Part shown: piece after piece, positions 54,386 to 62,810 of the stretch
Layout of the letters: the number at the start of each line of letters is the position of its first letter
Position numbering within the stretch: position 1 is the stretch's first letter
From: Azonexus fungiphilus
Lineage (GTDB): Bacteria; Pseudomonadota; Gammaproteobacteria; Burkholderiales; Rhodocyclaceae
Direction of reading: 5' to 3'
Length of the DNA: 64,000 nucleotides
NCBI RefSeq assembly: GCF_003634965.1
Contig: NZ_RBXP01000002.1
Span: 48,350 to 112,349 of the forward strand
The notes under the pieces: model-generated
What the model saw: the letters and a program-made list of their open reading frames with translations, nothing else
Databases searched by the model: none
What the model was told of the DNA's origin: nothing
Translations under genes and position numbers: made by a program

Positions 54386-55594
54386 TCAAGCCGGAATCTG
54401 CGCCGGATCCAAGCCCCACTTATCATAAGACTCGTAATCGACAATGGCCGGGCCATCTCTCATCCGGGCCAAGTTCAGCGAATAAGGCAAGAGGCGGCTG
54501 TTACTGCGCGCGTCGAACACCACCTGCAACTCCGGCTTGAGCAAATTATCGCGGCTCACCGCCACCACCACGGCCAAATGGTCGTTCTCCAGGCGAACCA
54601 GCGAACCCACCGGATAAATGCCCACCGTGCGCGTAAACGCCTTGAGCAAATCCTCCCGGAAATGCTGATTCACCTCGCCGAACATGATGCGCAGCGCCTC
54701 AGTCGGCTCCTTGCGCCGCTGATAGCAACGACCGGAGGTCATTGCATCATAAGCATCGGCAATCGCCACCAGTTGCGCATGCAGCGGTAGATCGGCACCG
54801 GTAAGACCAAACGGGTAGCCGCTGCCATCCACACGCTCGTGATGCAGTGCAGCGCTCTCCAGCGTAATCTGGGAGATTCCCGGCATGGTTGAAAGAATGC
54901 GGTGGCTATCCACCACATGCTCGCGCATCCGACTCATTTCCCCATCGCTCAAGCGGCCCGGCTTGTGCAAAATGCCGTCTGGCGTATACGCCTTACCAAT
55001 GTCGTGCAACAAAGCGCCCAGCGCCATCTGGCGCAAAATAGCCCACTCCAGACCGAGTGTCTTGCCCAGCGCCAGCGACAAGGCCGCCACACTCACCGAA
55101 TGCTGGAAGCTGTACTGGCTATGCACCTTCAACCGCAACAGCGGGATCAACACATCATCGTGCCGCATCACCGAGAACATCATTTTCTCGATCACCGGAT
55201 TGAGGCGCTGGATATCCAATTGCCGGCCGACCCGCACATCCTCCAGCAAATCGCGCACAACCGTGCACGCCTCGTTGCGCAAAAAAAGTACCCGCCGCCG
55301 CTCCTCGTCGAGCGAAACCGGCTTGATTGCCCAGGCAGCTTCCGGCGACGCCACGGCACTCGCACGCTCGTGCCGGACCGCCATGGCATCGGCAGCGTCG
55401 ACATCCCGCCCCTGTGAAAGATCAATGACCACCTCACGAATACCGTCCGCGCGCATCTTCTCGATCGTTTCGTCATCGTCGATCAAAAAACGCTCGCGCC
55501 AGAACGAATGTTCAAACCACTGACACTTCAAGTCATGAACAAACATCCCCGGCCGCAACTGCGCAATCGGAACAAGCTTCAACGCTGTAGACAT
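54386..55594 (-). CDS. HD-GYP c-di-GMP phosphodiesterase
   Basis: A 402-aa cytoplasmic protein. The N-terminal DUF3391-type domain (about residues 1-130, ending in an Arg-rich helix) is followed by an HD-GYP domain. The domain has HD at 197-198 (LLHDIGK), HHE at 251-253 (HHERVDGSGYP) and GYP at 259-261. These are the metal ligands and signature for hydrolysing c-di-GMP to GMP or pGpG. AGAGGTGG precedes ATG 55594. The N-terminal extension of the frame was rejected for lack of a ribosome site. As an island gene it could lower c-di-GMP next to a LapG-type protease. Confidence 0.93.
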   Translation of the reverse strand: MSTALKLVPIAQLRPGMFVHDLKCQWFEHSFWRERFLIDDDETIEKMRADGIREVVIDLSQGRDVDAADAMAVRHERASAVASPEAAWAIKPVSLDEERRRVLFLRNEACTVVRDLLEDVRVGRQLDIQRLNPVIEKMMFSVMRHDDVLIPLLRLKVHSQYSFQHSVSVAALSLALGKTLGLEWAILRQMALGALLHDIGKAYTPDGILHKPGRLSDGEMSRMREHVVDSHRILSTMPGISQITLESAALHHERVDGSGYPFGLTGADLPLHAQLVAIADAYDAMTSGRCYQRRKEPTEALRIMFGEVNQHFREDLLKAFTRTVGIYPVGSLVRLENDHLAVVVAVSRDNLLKPELQVVFDARSNSRLLPYSLNLARMRDGPAIVDYESYDKWGLDPAQIPA

Positions 55595-56154
55595 TGATCC
55601 ACCTCTTAGCTGAAAAACAGCGCAATCAAGACAGCACGTCACCGGTAGCAAACCGGGCTGCTCCTCACTGCCGTTCTGCCATTCGTCGGAGGATGTTGCA
55701 CGAGCTGCCCCTCCATGCACCAGATGCAAACAGACATGTGCCGTGTATATTTCAAGGCTCAAAAGCGTGGACAATTGCCATGCCTTTTTGCGTCGGCCGA
55801 GGGATTTTCATGAAGTCGTCAGGCCAACGGATATAGAACGCTTCCGGGCCGACAAAAGAAAAATGGCCCCTGTCGGCAGCAATTGCCGACAGGGGCGCAA
55901 AAAGGCAATACAACAAGCAGGAGGCTAAAGCATCAGATCACCCCCCCGTTTGCGTGATGGTCTGGTCGACCAGCATAGCAGCCAATAGAAGGCAGCTTTG
56001 GGATACGCAGCGCCACCGCGCAGATTAGGGCGTCTCTATCAATCGATCACGGAAGCCGTTCAGGGAAATGACCCGCACGTTAGCCACCAGGCAAGCATCG
56101 CCACATTTCAATCCTAGTCGTTTGTTCATCGTTCGCGTCGGCATCAAATGCAGC
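55595..56154. other. Non-coding stretch between HD-GYP and a small membrane gene
   Basis: 560 bp containing the HD-GYP promoter region at its left and a strong minus-strand terminator at 55852-55895. No convincing gene was found. A 107-aa minus frame at 56025-56348 overlaps the better-supported small membrane protein in another frame and was not accepted. Confidence 0.5.
55852..55895 (-). terminator. Strong Rho-independent terminator
   Basis: CCCCTGTCGGCA and TGCCGACAGGGG form a perfect 12-bp stem with a 5-nt loop (55867-55895). On the minus strand it is followed by CCATTTTTCTTTTGT. It would end transcripts coming from the small membrane gene at 56155-56358 before they enter the HD-GYP gene. 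Confidence 0.8.
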
Positions 56155-56358
56155 TTACCTAAAGTAGGCATGTACGAAGCGACCAAGCCGACCTTCCCAG
56201 CTCCGCAAACATTCCCCGACTTGAAATAAACCAGAAAGACTTGGGTAAGCAACCATGAACGGGAGCAACCACCAACTCCATTCCACGAACGGTGAAACGC
56301 CCAGCCCCTTAAGAAACACGAACCACATAGCGACGCCGTACCAAACACCGAAGTTCAT
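56155..56358 (-). CDS. Small hydrophobic protein (67 aa)
   Basis: No family is recognised with certainty. The sequence begins MNFGVWYGVAMWFVFLKG and continues with a Trp-rich second hydrophobic run (EWSWWLLPFMVAYPSL), then a short basic tail. This fits a small inner-membrane protein with two helices. GGGGTG lies about seven bases before the ATG, and a strong terminator lies 260 bp downstream on the same strand, which supports real expression. A frame of this size could still be chance. Confidence 0.5.
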   Translation of the reverse strand: MNFGVWYGVAMWFVFLKGLGVSPFVEWSWWLLPFMVAYPSLSGLFQVGECLRSWEGRLGRFVHAYFR

Positions 56359-56511
56359 CTCGACACCCCATGTTCAACAAATGGAGGTAGCCAGAAGTCG
56401 CCAGCCACCTGAATCTCGGTGTTAAATTTAAAGAACACACAAGGAATTCATAAGATGCCATAGGACACAATTGACTAGTGCCTTAAGAAAGTCCGACATC
56501 GACACTCATAC

Positions 56512-56538
56512 TGAATCGCCCCGGGAATCGCGGAGGCC
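56512..56538 (+). repeat. IS3-type right end beside the truncated transposase
   Basis: TGAATCGCCCCGGGAATCGCG and the bases after it lie 39 bp beyond the stop of the truncated orfB, where the right terminal repeat of an IS3-group element should be. The first 12 bases match the solitary ends at 54239 and 62507, but in opposite orientation. Confidence 0.75.
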
Positions 56539-56550
56539 ATTTGGTTTGAG

Positions 56551-56922
56551 TCAGGCGGTAACGGCCTGCTCGGTTTGACAGCGGTAGAAGTTTGCCTCGG
56601 CTTCGGCCGGAGGAATATATCCGATGGGCTCAAGCAATCGATGATGATTAAACCAAGAGACCCATTCGAGCGTTGCCAGCTCGACGGCCTCCTTGGACTT
56701 CCAGGGGCCGCGTCGGTGAATGATTTCCGCCTTGTAGAGGCCGTTGATTGTCTCAGCGAGGGCGTTGTCGTAGCTATCACCCTTGCTGCCGACGGAGGGC
56801 TCGATGCCGGCTTTCCCGAGACGTTCCGAATAGCGAATCGAAACATACTGGGCACCCCGGTCGCTATGGTAGATCAGCGTGTTGCGATCCGGCTGGCGGG
56901 CGTACAGGGCCTGCTCCAGGGC
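56551..56922 (-). pseudogene. Truncated IS3-group transposase OrfB (C-terminal part)
   Basis: About 123 residues of an rve-type integrase core. The second catalytic Asp region (LIYHSDRGAQYVSIRY) and the Glu region (DSYDNALAETINGLYKAEII) are present. The N-terminal part, with the first Asp, is cut off exactly where the 1203-bp IS copy begins (56924). The other half is not found at the far end of that IS, so a simple single insertion does not explain the present layout. Confidence 0.88.
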
Positions 56923-56938
56923 CGACGTCCCCCCATTT

Positions 56939-57802
56939 TCAGTAGCAGAGAGCTTTAGAGTCCGGGGGTAATTTACCTGATTTCTGGGTAAGTGATTTTG
57001 CATAGGCTGCGGGCGTCAAACCGCCCAAGGATTTTTTCGGTCGCTCCTCGTTGTACTCGCGGCGCCAGCCTTCGATGATGACCTGGGCGTGGCGTAGGCT
57101 GGTGAACCAGTGTTCATTCAGGCATTCATCCCGGAAACGCCCATTGAACGATTCGATATAGGCGTTCTGATTCGGTTTGCCCGGCTCGATGAGAAAGAGC
57201 TGGACGCCACGGGCATGCGCCCAGGTCAGCATGGCCCGACTGCAGAACTCCTTGCCGTTATCTGTTCGGATCGCCTTGGGCAAGCCTCGCGTCTTGGCCA
57301 ACTGATCGAGCGCTCGGGTGAGTTGCATGCCACCGATCGCACGCTCCGGAACAATCGCAACCGCCTCGTGCGTCGCATCATCCACAACGGTCAGGCTTTT
57401 GATGACACGCCCTTCCGCCGTCCGGTCGAACACGAAATCCATTGACCAGACCTGATTAGCGGCCGAAGGGCGCTCTAGCGGGTGACGATCCGACACTGGG
57501 ATCTTCTTCCGCTTTCGCCTTCTCACTTGCAGACCGGCCTCGGCGTAGAGCCGATCCACCCGCTTGTGATTCACCACCATGCCGGCCTGCCGCAGCTTCA
57601 AGTAGATCATCCCGGCCCCGTAGCGCCGATGGCGTTGGGCGAGCGTGACGATCTTCTCCTTCAAAGCCGCATTGCGATCCGTTGCCGGCCGGTAACGGAA
57701 TGAACTCGGACTCATGCCAACGAAGCCAAGCGACCTCCGCTCGCTGAGCCCTTTGTCGATTAGGTAGCGCACCAGATCACGCCGTGACGGTGCGCTCACC
57801 AC
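56939..57802 (-). CDS. IS3-family transposase OrfB (left copy)
   Basis: A 287-aa DDE integrase-type catalytic part. It has an HTH_21-type N-terminal segment ([27 protein letters not shown] in parts). The catalytic core follows, with Asp in WSMDFVFD, Asp in IRTDNGKEF and Glu in [14 protein letters not shown]. It is normally made as an OrfAB fusion by -1 frameshifting at 57802-57808; GTG 57802 is the first codon of the frame as listed. It looks intact. Confidence 0.93.
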   Translation of the reverse strand: MVSAPSRRDLVRYLIDKGLSERRSLGFVGMSPSSFRYRPATDRNAALKEKIVTLAQRHRRYGAGMIYLKLRQAGMVVNHKRVDRLYAEAGLQVRRRKRKKIPVSDRHPLERPSAANQVWSMDFVFDRTAEGRVIKSLTVVDDATHEAVAIVPERAIGGMQLTRALDQLAKTRGLPKAIRTDNGKEFCSRAMLTWAHARGVQLFLIEPGKPNQNAYIESFNGRFRDECLNEHWFTSLRHAQVIIEGWRREYNEERPKKSLGGLTPAAYAKSLTQKSGKLPPDSKALCY

Positions 57803-58065
57803 TTTTTTCGCAGGGCTTCCTTAGCGATCTCGTTTTCCAGCATCGTTTCGGCCAGCAGCTTCTTGAAGCGCGTGTTTTCCGTTTCGAGCTCCTTGAGCCG
57901 CTTGGCGTCCGACACACTCATGCCGCCGAACTTGCTGCGCCAGAGGTAGTAACTCGCTTCCGAGAAAGCGTGCTTGCGGCACAGTTCCGCAACCGGCATC
58001 CCTGCCTCTGCCTCCCGCAGGAAACCAATGATCTGTTCTTCGGTGAATCGCTTCTTCATGTCCAA
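57796..58065 (-). CDS. IS3-family OrfA (left copy)
   Basis: An 89-aa DNA-binding protein with a helix-turn-helix ([22 protein letters not shown] in parts, [12 protein letters not shown]). A leucine-zipper-like tail follows ([20 protein letters not shown]). Its last codons CGA-AAA-AAG-TGG-TGA contain the slippery heptamer A-AAA-AAG for the shift into orfB. Confidence 0.93.
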   Translation of the reverse strand: MDMKKRFTEEQIIGFLREAEAGMPVAELCRKHAFSEASYYLWRSKFGGMSVSDAKRLKELETENTRFKKLLAETMLENEIAKEALRKKW

Positions 58066-58193
58066 TCTCCTTATCGTGAAAGATTGGACTCTAAAGTCAG
58101 GCGCTACTCAATTCCGGGGGGACGTCGCTCAGTTCGCCAGTGTTTGAGTGGGGGCAAAGGCAAACAACCGGTGACAAAAGGAAGTGAACCACC

Positions 58194-60257
58194 CTAGAAA
58201 CCACTGAGATATCCAGATGATTGCGCGCGGCTGTCTGCAATAGCTTGCTGTATGGTGCCCAAAAGCTGTTGTCGGGTAACAGGCTTCATAATAATTTCAT
58301 TCATTCCTGCCGCTAAGGCTGCCTCCCTAACGCTGCTCTGAATGTCCGCAGTAAGCCCGATAATCGGGATCGATTGCCAACTTGGTCTCATAACCCAGGA
58401 GCGTCTCAGTTCGCGCATTCGAATAGCCTCTGTTGCAGCAATGCCATCCATGACCGGCATCTGGATATCCATGATGATCGCGTCGAATCCGCCACCTTCG
58501 AAGAGCTCCAAAGCGGTTTTTCCATTGTCCGCCTGTTTGACGATAAATCCACAGCGTTCCAAGGTGGTCGCGGCTACCTGCAGATTAACGGGGTCGTCAT
58601 CGACAAGAAGTACCTGTAACTTGGGGGCAGTAGACAATGCCTGATCGACAAGGGCGTGATCAATTTCTACAGAAGCAAGTACAGATTCCCGTTTTTGGTC
58701 CCGGCTAGCTTCTCCTGTGTGCCTGATAGCTACCTGGATAGATGTCTCGAGTTCGCGATCGATAACGGGTTTGCAGAGCCGAGCAACAATACCGTGTTCA
58801 TCAAAAATTGTAGATTCCGAACTAAACCGCAGTATGTTGCTGATTACAATGCAGCGCGAGGGGGCTTTAATAATCGTCTTCCAGCGTTCCAAGACCGGCG
58901 ATAACTCGCCAAGGGGCGGTATGTCGGTGTCCAGCAAGAGAAGATCGAAAGGCTCCAGCCTGACTGACGCAGCCTTCAGTTCAAATTCGGTATCTTTCTC
59001 GTTCCGGGAAATTGTAACGGTATGCCCCTTGGCCAACAGATACTCTTCGAGAACACGTGCTGTCGCGGAATAAGGCGTAGAAATAAGAACTCGATAGGAC
59101 GGCGTGGAGACGGCTACTGCCGGAAAATTGGATGCACAGGTCTCATGTAGAGTTTCAAGATTTAGAGAGATAAAAAACCAGCTGCCTTTTCCTATTTCAC
59201 TTTGTACTTTGATACCCCCCCCCATCGCGTCAATCAGCGTTCTGGTGATAGCAAGTCCGAGACCGGAGCCTCCATATTGGCGGGTGGTCGAGCTATCGGC
59301 TTGCTCAAAAGGATCGAAGATTCGCGCTAGTTGCTCCGGCTTGATGCCAATACCCGTGTCGCGAACAATAACGCTTAAGGCGATGGATTGATCCGCTATC
59401 GACCTGAGTTCGACCCGCAATTCGACCTCACCCCGAGGAGTGAACTTGATCGCATTGCCAATGAGATTCAGCAGAACTTGGCGAATTCGTCCAGGGTCCC
59501 CAACCAAGTCATCAGGCAATCCCGGGTCGATGAAACACGTGAGGTCAATATTCTTTCGGCAGGCATCAACCGAGAATAGCCGGAGTACGTCGCAAATGAT
59601 CATGCGGAGATTAAAAGGTACTAACTCAAGAACCAACTTGCCATCGCTTGCCTTCGAGAAATCAAGAATATCGTTTAGCACACTCAGTAGCGCAATGGAC
59701 GAAGAGCGAATAGTGTGGAGGTATTGTTGCTGCTCTTGATTGAGATTGGTATCCAAGGCGAGTTCAACCATACCTATGATGCCATTCATTGGCGTCCGGA
59801 TTTCGTGGCTCATATTGGCCAGGAAGCGGGTTCGAGGATCTAGCGAGGAGAGCGTCTGGGCTGTTCTTTTCTCCTTGGCGACGGGGACGATTACCCCGAT
59901 GATAATCCAGGGCTTGCCTTCATCATTGCGCTGGGCGACCAGCCCTCGACAGATAGCATCAATCGGATGGGGGCGATTGGCGCCAAGCTGGCAATCAAAT
60001 GAAAACCTGTTAGTTCCCGACCTCACAGATTCGCGGTAGGCAGCGAGAAAATGATCTCGCCCACATTTTCCGAATAAATCATTCCACGACTTAACATCCT
60101 TCGACTGCAGGTTGTCACTGGACGAGACAATCGAAAACTTGTTGGTTTCAGTATTGGAGTGCCAAAGGACAACAGGAATGTCATCAGCAAGCAGCCCCAA
60201 GAACGTAGACGCCTCAGCAAAGAAGACGCTGTCTTTTGTCAGTCTTATAGATGGCAT
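58194..60257 (-). CDS. Soluble hybrid sensor histidine kinase with two receiver domains
   Basis: A 687-aa protein with no membrane helix. A PAS-like N-terminal sensor covers about residues 15-130. HisKA follows with His151 ([15 protein letters not shown]). The HATPase domain has [15 protein letters not shown] and GSGLGLAI. A first receiver-like domain ([11 protein letters not shown], with Asp in [11 protein letters not shown]) is followed by a second, canonical receiver ([10 protein letters not shown], phosphoacceptor Asp597 in [12 protein letters not shown], Lys in IIMKPV). No Hpt domain is attached, so a partner must pass phosphate onward. It lies 52 bp downstream of the second kinase gene on the same strand. 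Confidence 0.92.
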   Translation of the reverse strand: MPSIRLTKDSVFFAEASTFLGLLADDIPVVLWHSNTETNKFSIVSSSDNLQSKDVKSWNDLFGKCGRDHFLAAYRESVRSGTNRFSFDCQLGANRPHPIDAICRGLVAQRNDEGKPWIIIGVIVPVAKEKRTAQTLSSLDPRTRFLANMSHEIRTPMNGIIGMVELALDTNLNQEQQQYLHTIRSSSIALLSVLNDILDFSKASDGKLVLELVPFNLRMIICDVLRLFSVDACRKNIDLTCFIDPGLPDDLVGDPGRIRQVLLNLIGNAIKFTPRGEVELRVELRSIADQSIALSVIVRDTGIGIKPEQLARIFDPFEQADSSTTRQYGGSGLGLAITRTLIDAMGGGIKVQSEIGKGSWFFISLNLETLHETCASNFPAVAVSTPSYRVLISTPYSATARVLEEYLLAKGHTVTISRNEKDTEFELKAASVRLEPFDLLLLDTDIPPLGELSPVLERWKTIIKAPSRCIVISNILRFSSESTIFDEHGIVARLCKPVIDRELETSIQVAIRHTGEASRDQKRESVLASVEIDHALVDQALSTAPKLQVLLVDDDPVNLQVAATTLERCGFIVKQADNGKTALELFEGGGFDAIIMDIQMPVMDGIAATEAIRMRELRRSWVMRPSWQSIPIIGLTADIQSSVREAALAAGMNEIIMKPVTRQQLLGTIQQAIADSRAQSSGYLSGF

Positions 60258-60309
60258 TACAATCTGTCTCTATCAAGCAAATAGTCGAAACGTGGACGTA
60301 CAGGCAGAC

Positions 60310-61485
60310 CTAGCAGCTGTCATGCGGTGACGAAGCACGGATGCGCAATGCATTACTCAATGCGGAACGCAGGCGACTTGGAGTCAGGGGAGGATGCAAA
60401 ACGTGGAGTCCAGGTATCAGGGGATCCGAAACGACATCAGGAGCCGCTATCTGTCGCCTTTCAGCCATAACGAATATTTCCAACGAAGGCTTAGATCCGG
60501 AATTCTTGGCTAGCTTGAAGGAGGGGATGTACTTGAACGAAGAATTCTCACTTAAGAAAAGAACATCGTAGCTGCCTCCCTCCTGAGCGACTCTAGCAAG
60601 TGAGGGGCTCCACTCATGAACGAGGTCGGGCTGGCACTTCCACGAAGCTAGAAGTTGCAGTAGCGCGCGGCTCCGCTGCTCATCGCTATCGACAACAAGA
60701 ATACGGGCTCCGGCAAGCGGATCAGCCTCGTCTTTGGAATCGGCAGGGAGGGATGGCGTATCAGCCAAAGGAAGCGTGATTGAGAAGCGGCAACCCACGC
60801 CAGGAGTGCTTGAGACATCCAGAGCTGCATGAAGCAGTTCTGCATTTCTGGTAGCAATATAAATTCCCAGACCCAAGCCGCGATGTGTGCTCGCAGCACG
60901 GGATTGAAGTCGAATGAAGGGCATGCCAAGCAACTCGACGACCCCAGTTGCCAAGCCGCTCCCGTCGTCTACTATCTCAATACAGACCCCTTCTCTGGTT
61001 GCCTGTGCGGCCAAACATACGGCAGTTTTCGCATGGGCCGCCGCGTTTTCGGCAAGACAGGAAAGCAGTTCTAGTAGCCGATTTTGATCGGCCATCACCC
61101 AGCAGTTTTCGAAGCCATGGATATTCAAAAGCACCCTGGAAAAGTTGGCCTCGTGTTGACCTTTGATCTGCCTGGCGATGGCGCCTAAATCTACTGCGCG
61201 AATATTGAGGGCCGCCAGTTGCGAGGGGAGATTAAAGTAATGTCGCAGTTTGCTGAGCAAGCGCTCCTGAGTCTGAATGGCATTGCCCATCGCCTCCCAG
61301 CTTAGAGCGGCCGAAAGATCACCGGCTAACGTGGGTTGAATAGCATCCCTGACATGCTCGCAGGCGAGGCCGTATGCGTTCAGCGACTGCATGAGGTCAT
61401 GCAACAGCCATTTAGGCAACGAGTGCGGGATACAGTCAGGATTGGCTTGCGTGTGGAGGCGGTGTGTCGAAGTAGAGGATGTCAT
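60310..61485 (-). CDS. Sensor-kinase-like protein with degenerate receiver domain
   Basis: A 391-aa soluble protein. The N-terminal helices carry HDLMQSLNAYG (His29 is a candidate phosphorylation site, not a standard HisKA box). The HATPase domain has ELLSCLAENAAAHA as N box, VDDGSGL and HRGLGLGIYIA. The C-terminal receiver-like part (ARILVVDSDEQRSRAL) lacks the phosphoacceptor Asp: the strand ends VLFLSENSS. No sensor domain is evident, so input may come from the hybrid kinase encoded next door. Its start is about 210 bp from the divergent LuxR-type regulator. Confidence 0.85.
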   Translation of the reverse strand: MTSSTSTHRLHTQANPDCIPHSLPKWLLHDLMQSLNAYGLACEHVRDAIQPTLAGDLSAALSWEAMGNAIQTQERLLSKLRHYFNLPSQLAALNIRAVDLGAIARQIKGQHEANFSRVLLNIHGFENCWVMADQNRLLELLSCLAENAAAHAKTAVCLAAQATREGVCIEIVDDGSGLATGVVELLGMPFIRLQSRAASTHRGLGLGIYIATRNAELLHAALDVSSTPGVGCRFSITLPLADTPSLPADSKDEADPLAGARILVVDSDEQRSRALLQLLASWKCQPDLVHEWSPSLARVAQEGGSYDVLFLSENSSFKYIPSFKLAKNSGSKPSLEIFVMAERRQIAAPDVVSDPLIPGLHVLHPPLTPSRLRSALSNALRIRASSPHDSC

Positions 61486-61653
61486 ACGAGTTCATATTAC
61501 CGCCTCTTCAGGCGCGGAAAAGATGTATGACGGCATGCCTCACAGGTGATCGTGGCGCCTGCGGGAGAGGCTATCACACGAGACACTGGGCATGTGCATA
61601 TCGACATATGGCGCAATTGGCTCGTATGCCTCACTCTGAAAGGGTAAAAACAG

Positions 61654-61678
61654 TCGAAACTACTCGAAATACTCGAAA
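61654..61678. promoter_or_regulatory. Three TCGAAA direct repeats in a divergent promoter region
   Basis: TCGAAA occurs at 61654, 61664 and 61673, spaced 10 and 9 bases, inside ACTACTCGAAATACTCGAAA. The site lies 17-41 bp before the regulator start and between two divergently transcribed signalling genes. One-helical-turn spacing suggests a cooperative binding site, perhaps for the regulator itself. Confidence 0.45.
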
Positions 61679-61694
61679 GGCATCGGGGGGCTTC

Positions 61695-62450
61695 ATGAGC
61701 AATGGTTCAATCACTGGATACGAAGTGACATACGTAGATGAATTTTGGCAGGAGAGTAGCCGTCTCGTACTGATCGTCGAGGATCATCATATTGTCCGGG
61801 GTGGCCTGCGCAAAGTCATTAGTGATGTGCTAGCCGGTGTCCGTGTCGAGTTCCTGGAAGCGTCCACGCTCGCCGAGGCACGCCAGATCATTAGTGAGCG
61901 CAAAGGTGACCTTGACTTGGTCTTGTTAGACATTACTCTGCCGGATGCCGGCGGGGCCGATGAAGTCGACTGCCTCAAGACGGACTGGATGGCGCTGCCG
62001 GTTGTTGTGGTGTCAGCCTGCGAGGACTGGAGTTTGGCGGCGGAATTTCTGAAAGCAGGTGCCCTGGGCTTCATCCCGAAGAGTAGCGACGTCAGTGTGA
62101 TGATCAACGCGTTGCGACTGATTCTTGCTGGCGATCGATATTTTCCTGCGCATGTTTTCTATCAGCTAACTGATGATCATGCCGGCGGAGGCGATGAGGG
62201 GGGCAGCGCACAGCCCAAGAGTTCAGCAGAGGCAGCCGACCTTTCGCCTCGTCAGAAGGAGGTTCTTAGGCTGATACTAAAAGGCAAATCAAACAAGGAA
62301 ATTGCCCGTGAACTGAATGTTTCCATTGGAACAGCCAAGAACTATGTAGCTGCTGTACTCCGTGCTTACAACGCGAGCAGTCGCGCCAAGGCAATATCGG
62401 CCGCGTTAACCGGCGACGCCGCTGGCATCACCCCCAGTACAAGCGGATAG
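61695..62450 (+). CDS. NarL/LuxR-type response regulator
   Basis: A 251-aa transcription regulator. An N-terminal extension of about 22 residues precedes the receiver (LVLIVEDHH, phosphoacceptor Asp79 in LVLLDITLPDAGG, Lys in GFIPKSS). A linker follows, then a LuxR-type helix-turn-helix (LSPRQKEVLRLILKGKSNKEIARELNVSIGTAKNYV in parts). ATG 61695 has GGGGGG just upstream. An ATG at 61626 is a less likely start. It is divergent from the kinase pair and is the probable output of that phosphorelay. Confidence 0.9.
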   Translation: MSNGSITGYEVTYVDEFWQESSRLVLIVEDHHIVRGGLRKVISDVLAGVRVEFLEASTLAEARQIISERKGDLDLVLLDITLPDAGGADEVDCLKTDWMALPVVVVSACEDWSLAAEFLKAGALGFIPKSSDVSVMINALRLILAGDRYFPAHVFYQLTDDHAGGGDEGGSAQPKSSAEAADLSPRQKEVLRLILKGKSNKEIARELNVSIGTAKNYVAAVLRAYNASSRAKAISAALTGDAAGITPSTSG

Positions 62451-62451
62451 A

Positions 62452-62507
62452 TTCGAAAGCCAATATTTCAACCGGCTACAGAGTGTCTAGCAAAGCGGGG
62501 CGATTCA
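62452..62507 (-). repeat. Solitary IS3-type left end (copy 2)
   Basis: Read on the minus strand it starts TGAATCGCCCCG and then runs through a CTAGACACTCTG segment. It begins one base after the regulator stop codon at 62450. Together with the right end at 56512 it forms an outward-facing pair around the two-component genes. It matches copy 1 at 54183-54239. Confidence 0.75.
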
Positions 62508-62795
62508 GTTCTGTTCCAAATTTCATGAAATATAAACAGGCATAGGCGAAAAATTTTTCTATTAACCAAATCAACAACAAGCTCACGAATAGCTTCCATA
62601 GGGACAGGTTTGCGATAGACAGCCTCAACCGATGGATAATTGACCATGCCAAAAGCATTCGAGTGGGGCACAACGACAACTGGGATATTTGCCATAAAAT
62701 TCTCGTGATACAAAGTATGTATCAGCTGATAGCCATTTATATATGGCATATCCAAGTCGACAATTATCAAGTCGGGCCGCTTTTCGAATATCCGC
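62468..62795 (-). pseudogene. Truncated response-regulator receiver domain
   Basis: The fragment reads FEKRPDLIIVDLDMPYINGYQLI with a phosphoacceptor Asp, followed by PVVVVPHS and a Lys in YRKPVP: the second half of a receiver domain. The first half, including the start and acidic pocket, is cut by the IS copy at 62796. The frame then reads through into the IS3-type end before stopping at 62468. It is very A/T-rich. It is probably a dead gene. Confidence 0.85.
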
Positions 62796-62810
62796 GACGT
62801 CCCCCCGTTT

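Larger units (their letters stand above)
56924..58126 (-). mobile_element. IS3-family insertion sequence, left copy (1203 bp)
   Basis: Bounded by imperfect inverted repeats that begin GACGTCCCCCC at both ends and share GTAGC further in. It carries orfA and orfB on the minus strand with a frameshift site. Its twin is at 62796-63998, with the same length and only scattered differences. It resembles the IS407 subgroup. Flanking bases do not form a clear target duplication. Confidence 0.93.

Noticed and set aside
56025..56348. A 107-aa minus-strand protein
   Set aside because: It overlaps the 67-aa hydrophobic protein in another frame. The latter has a better ribosome site and a coherent two-helix composition.
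56920..58130. Target-site duplication around the left 1203-bp IS
   Set aside because: The flanking bases GGCC and GCTC do not match for a 4-bp duplication, nor do shifted versions.
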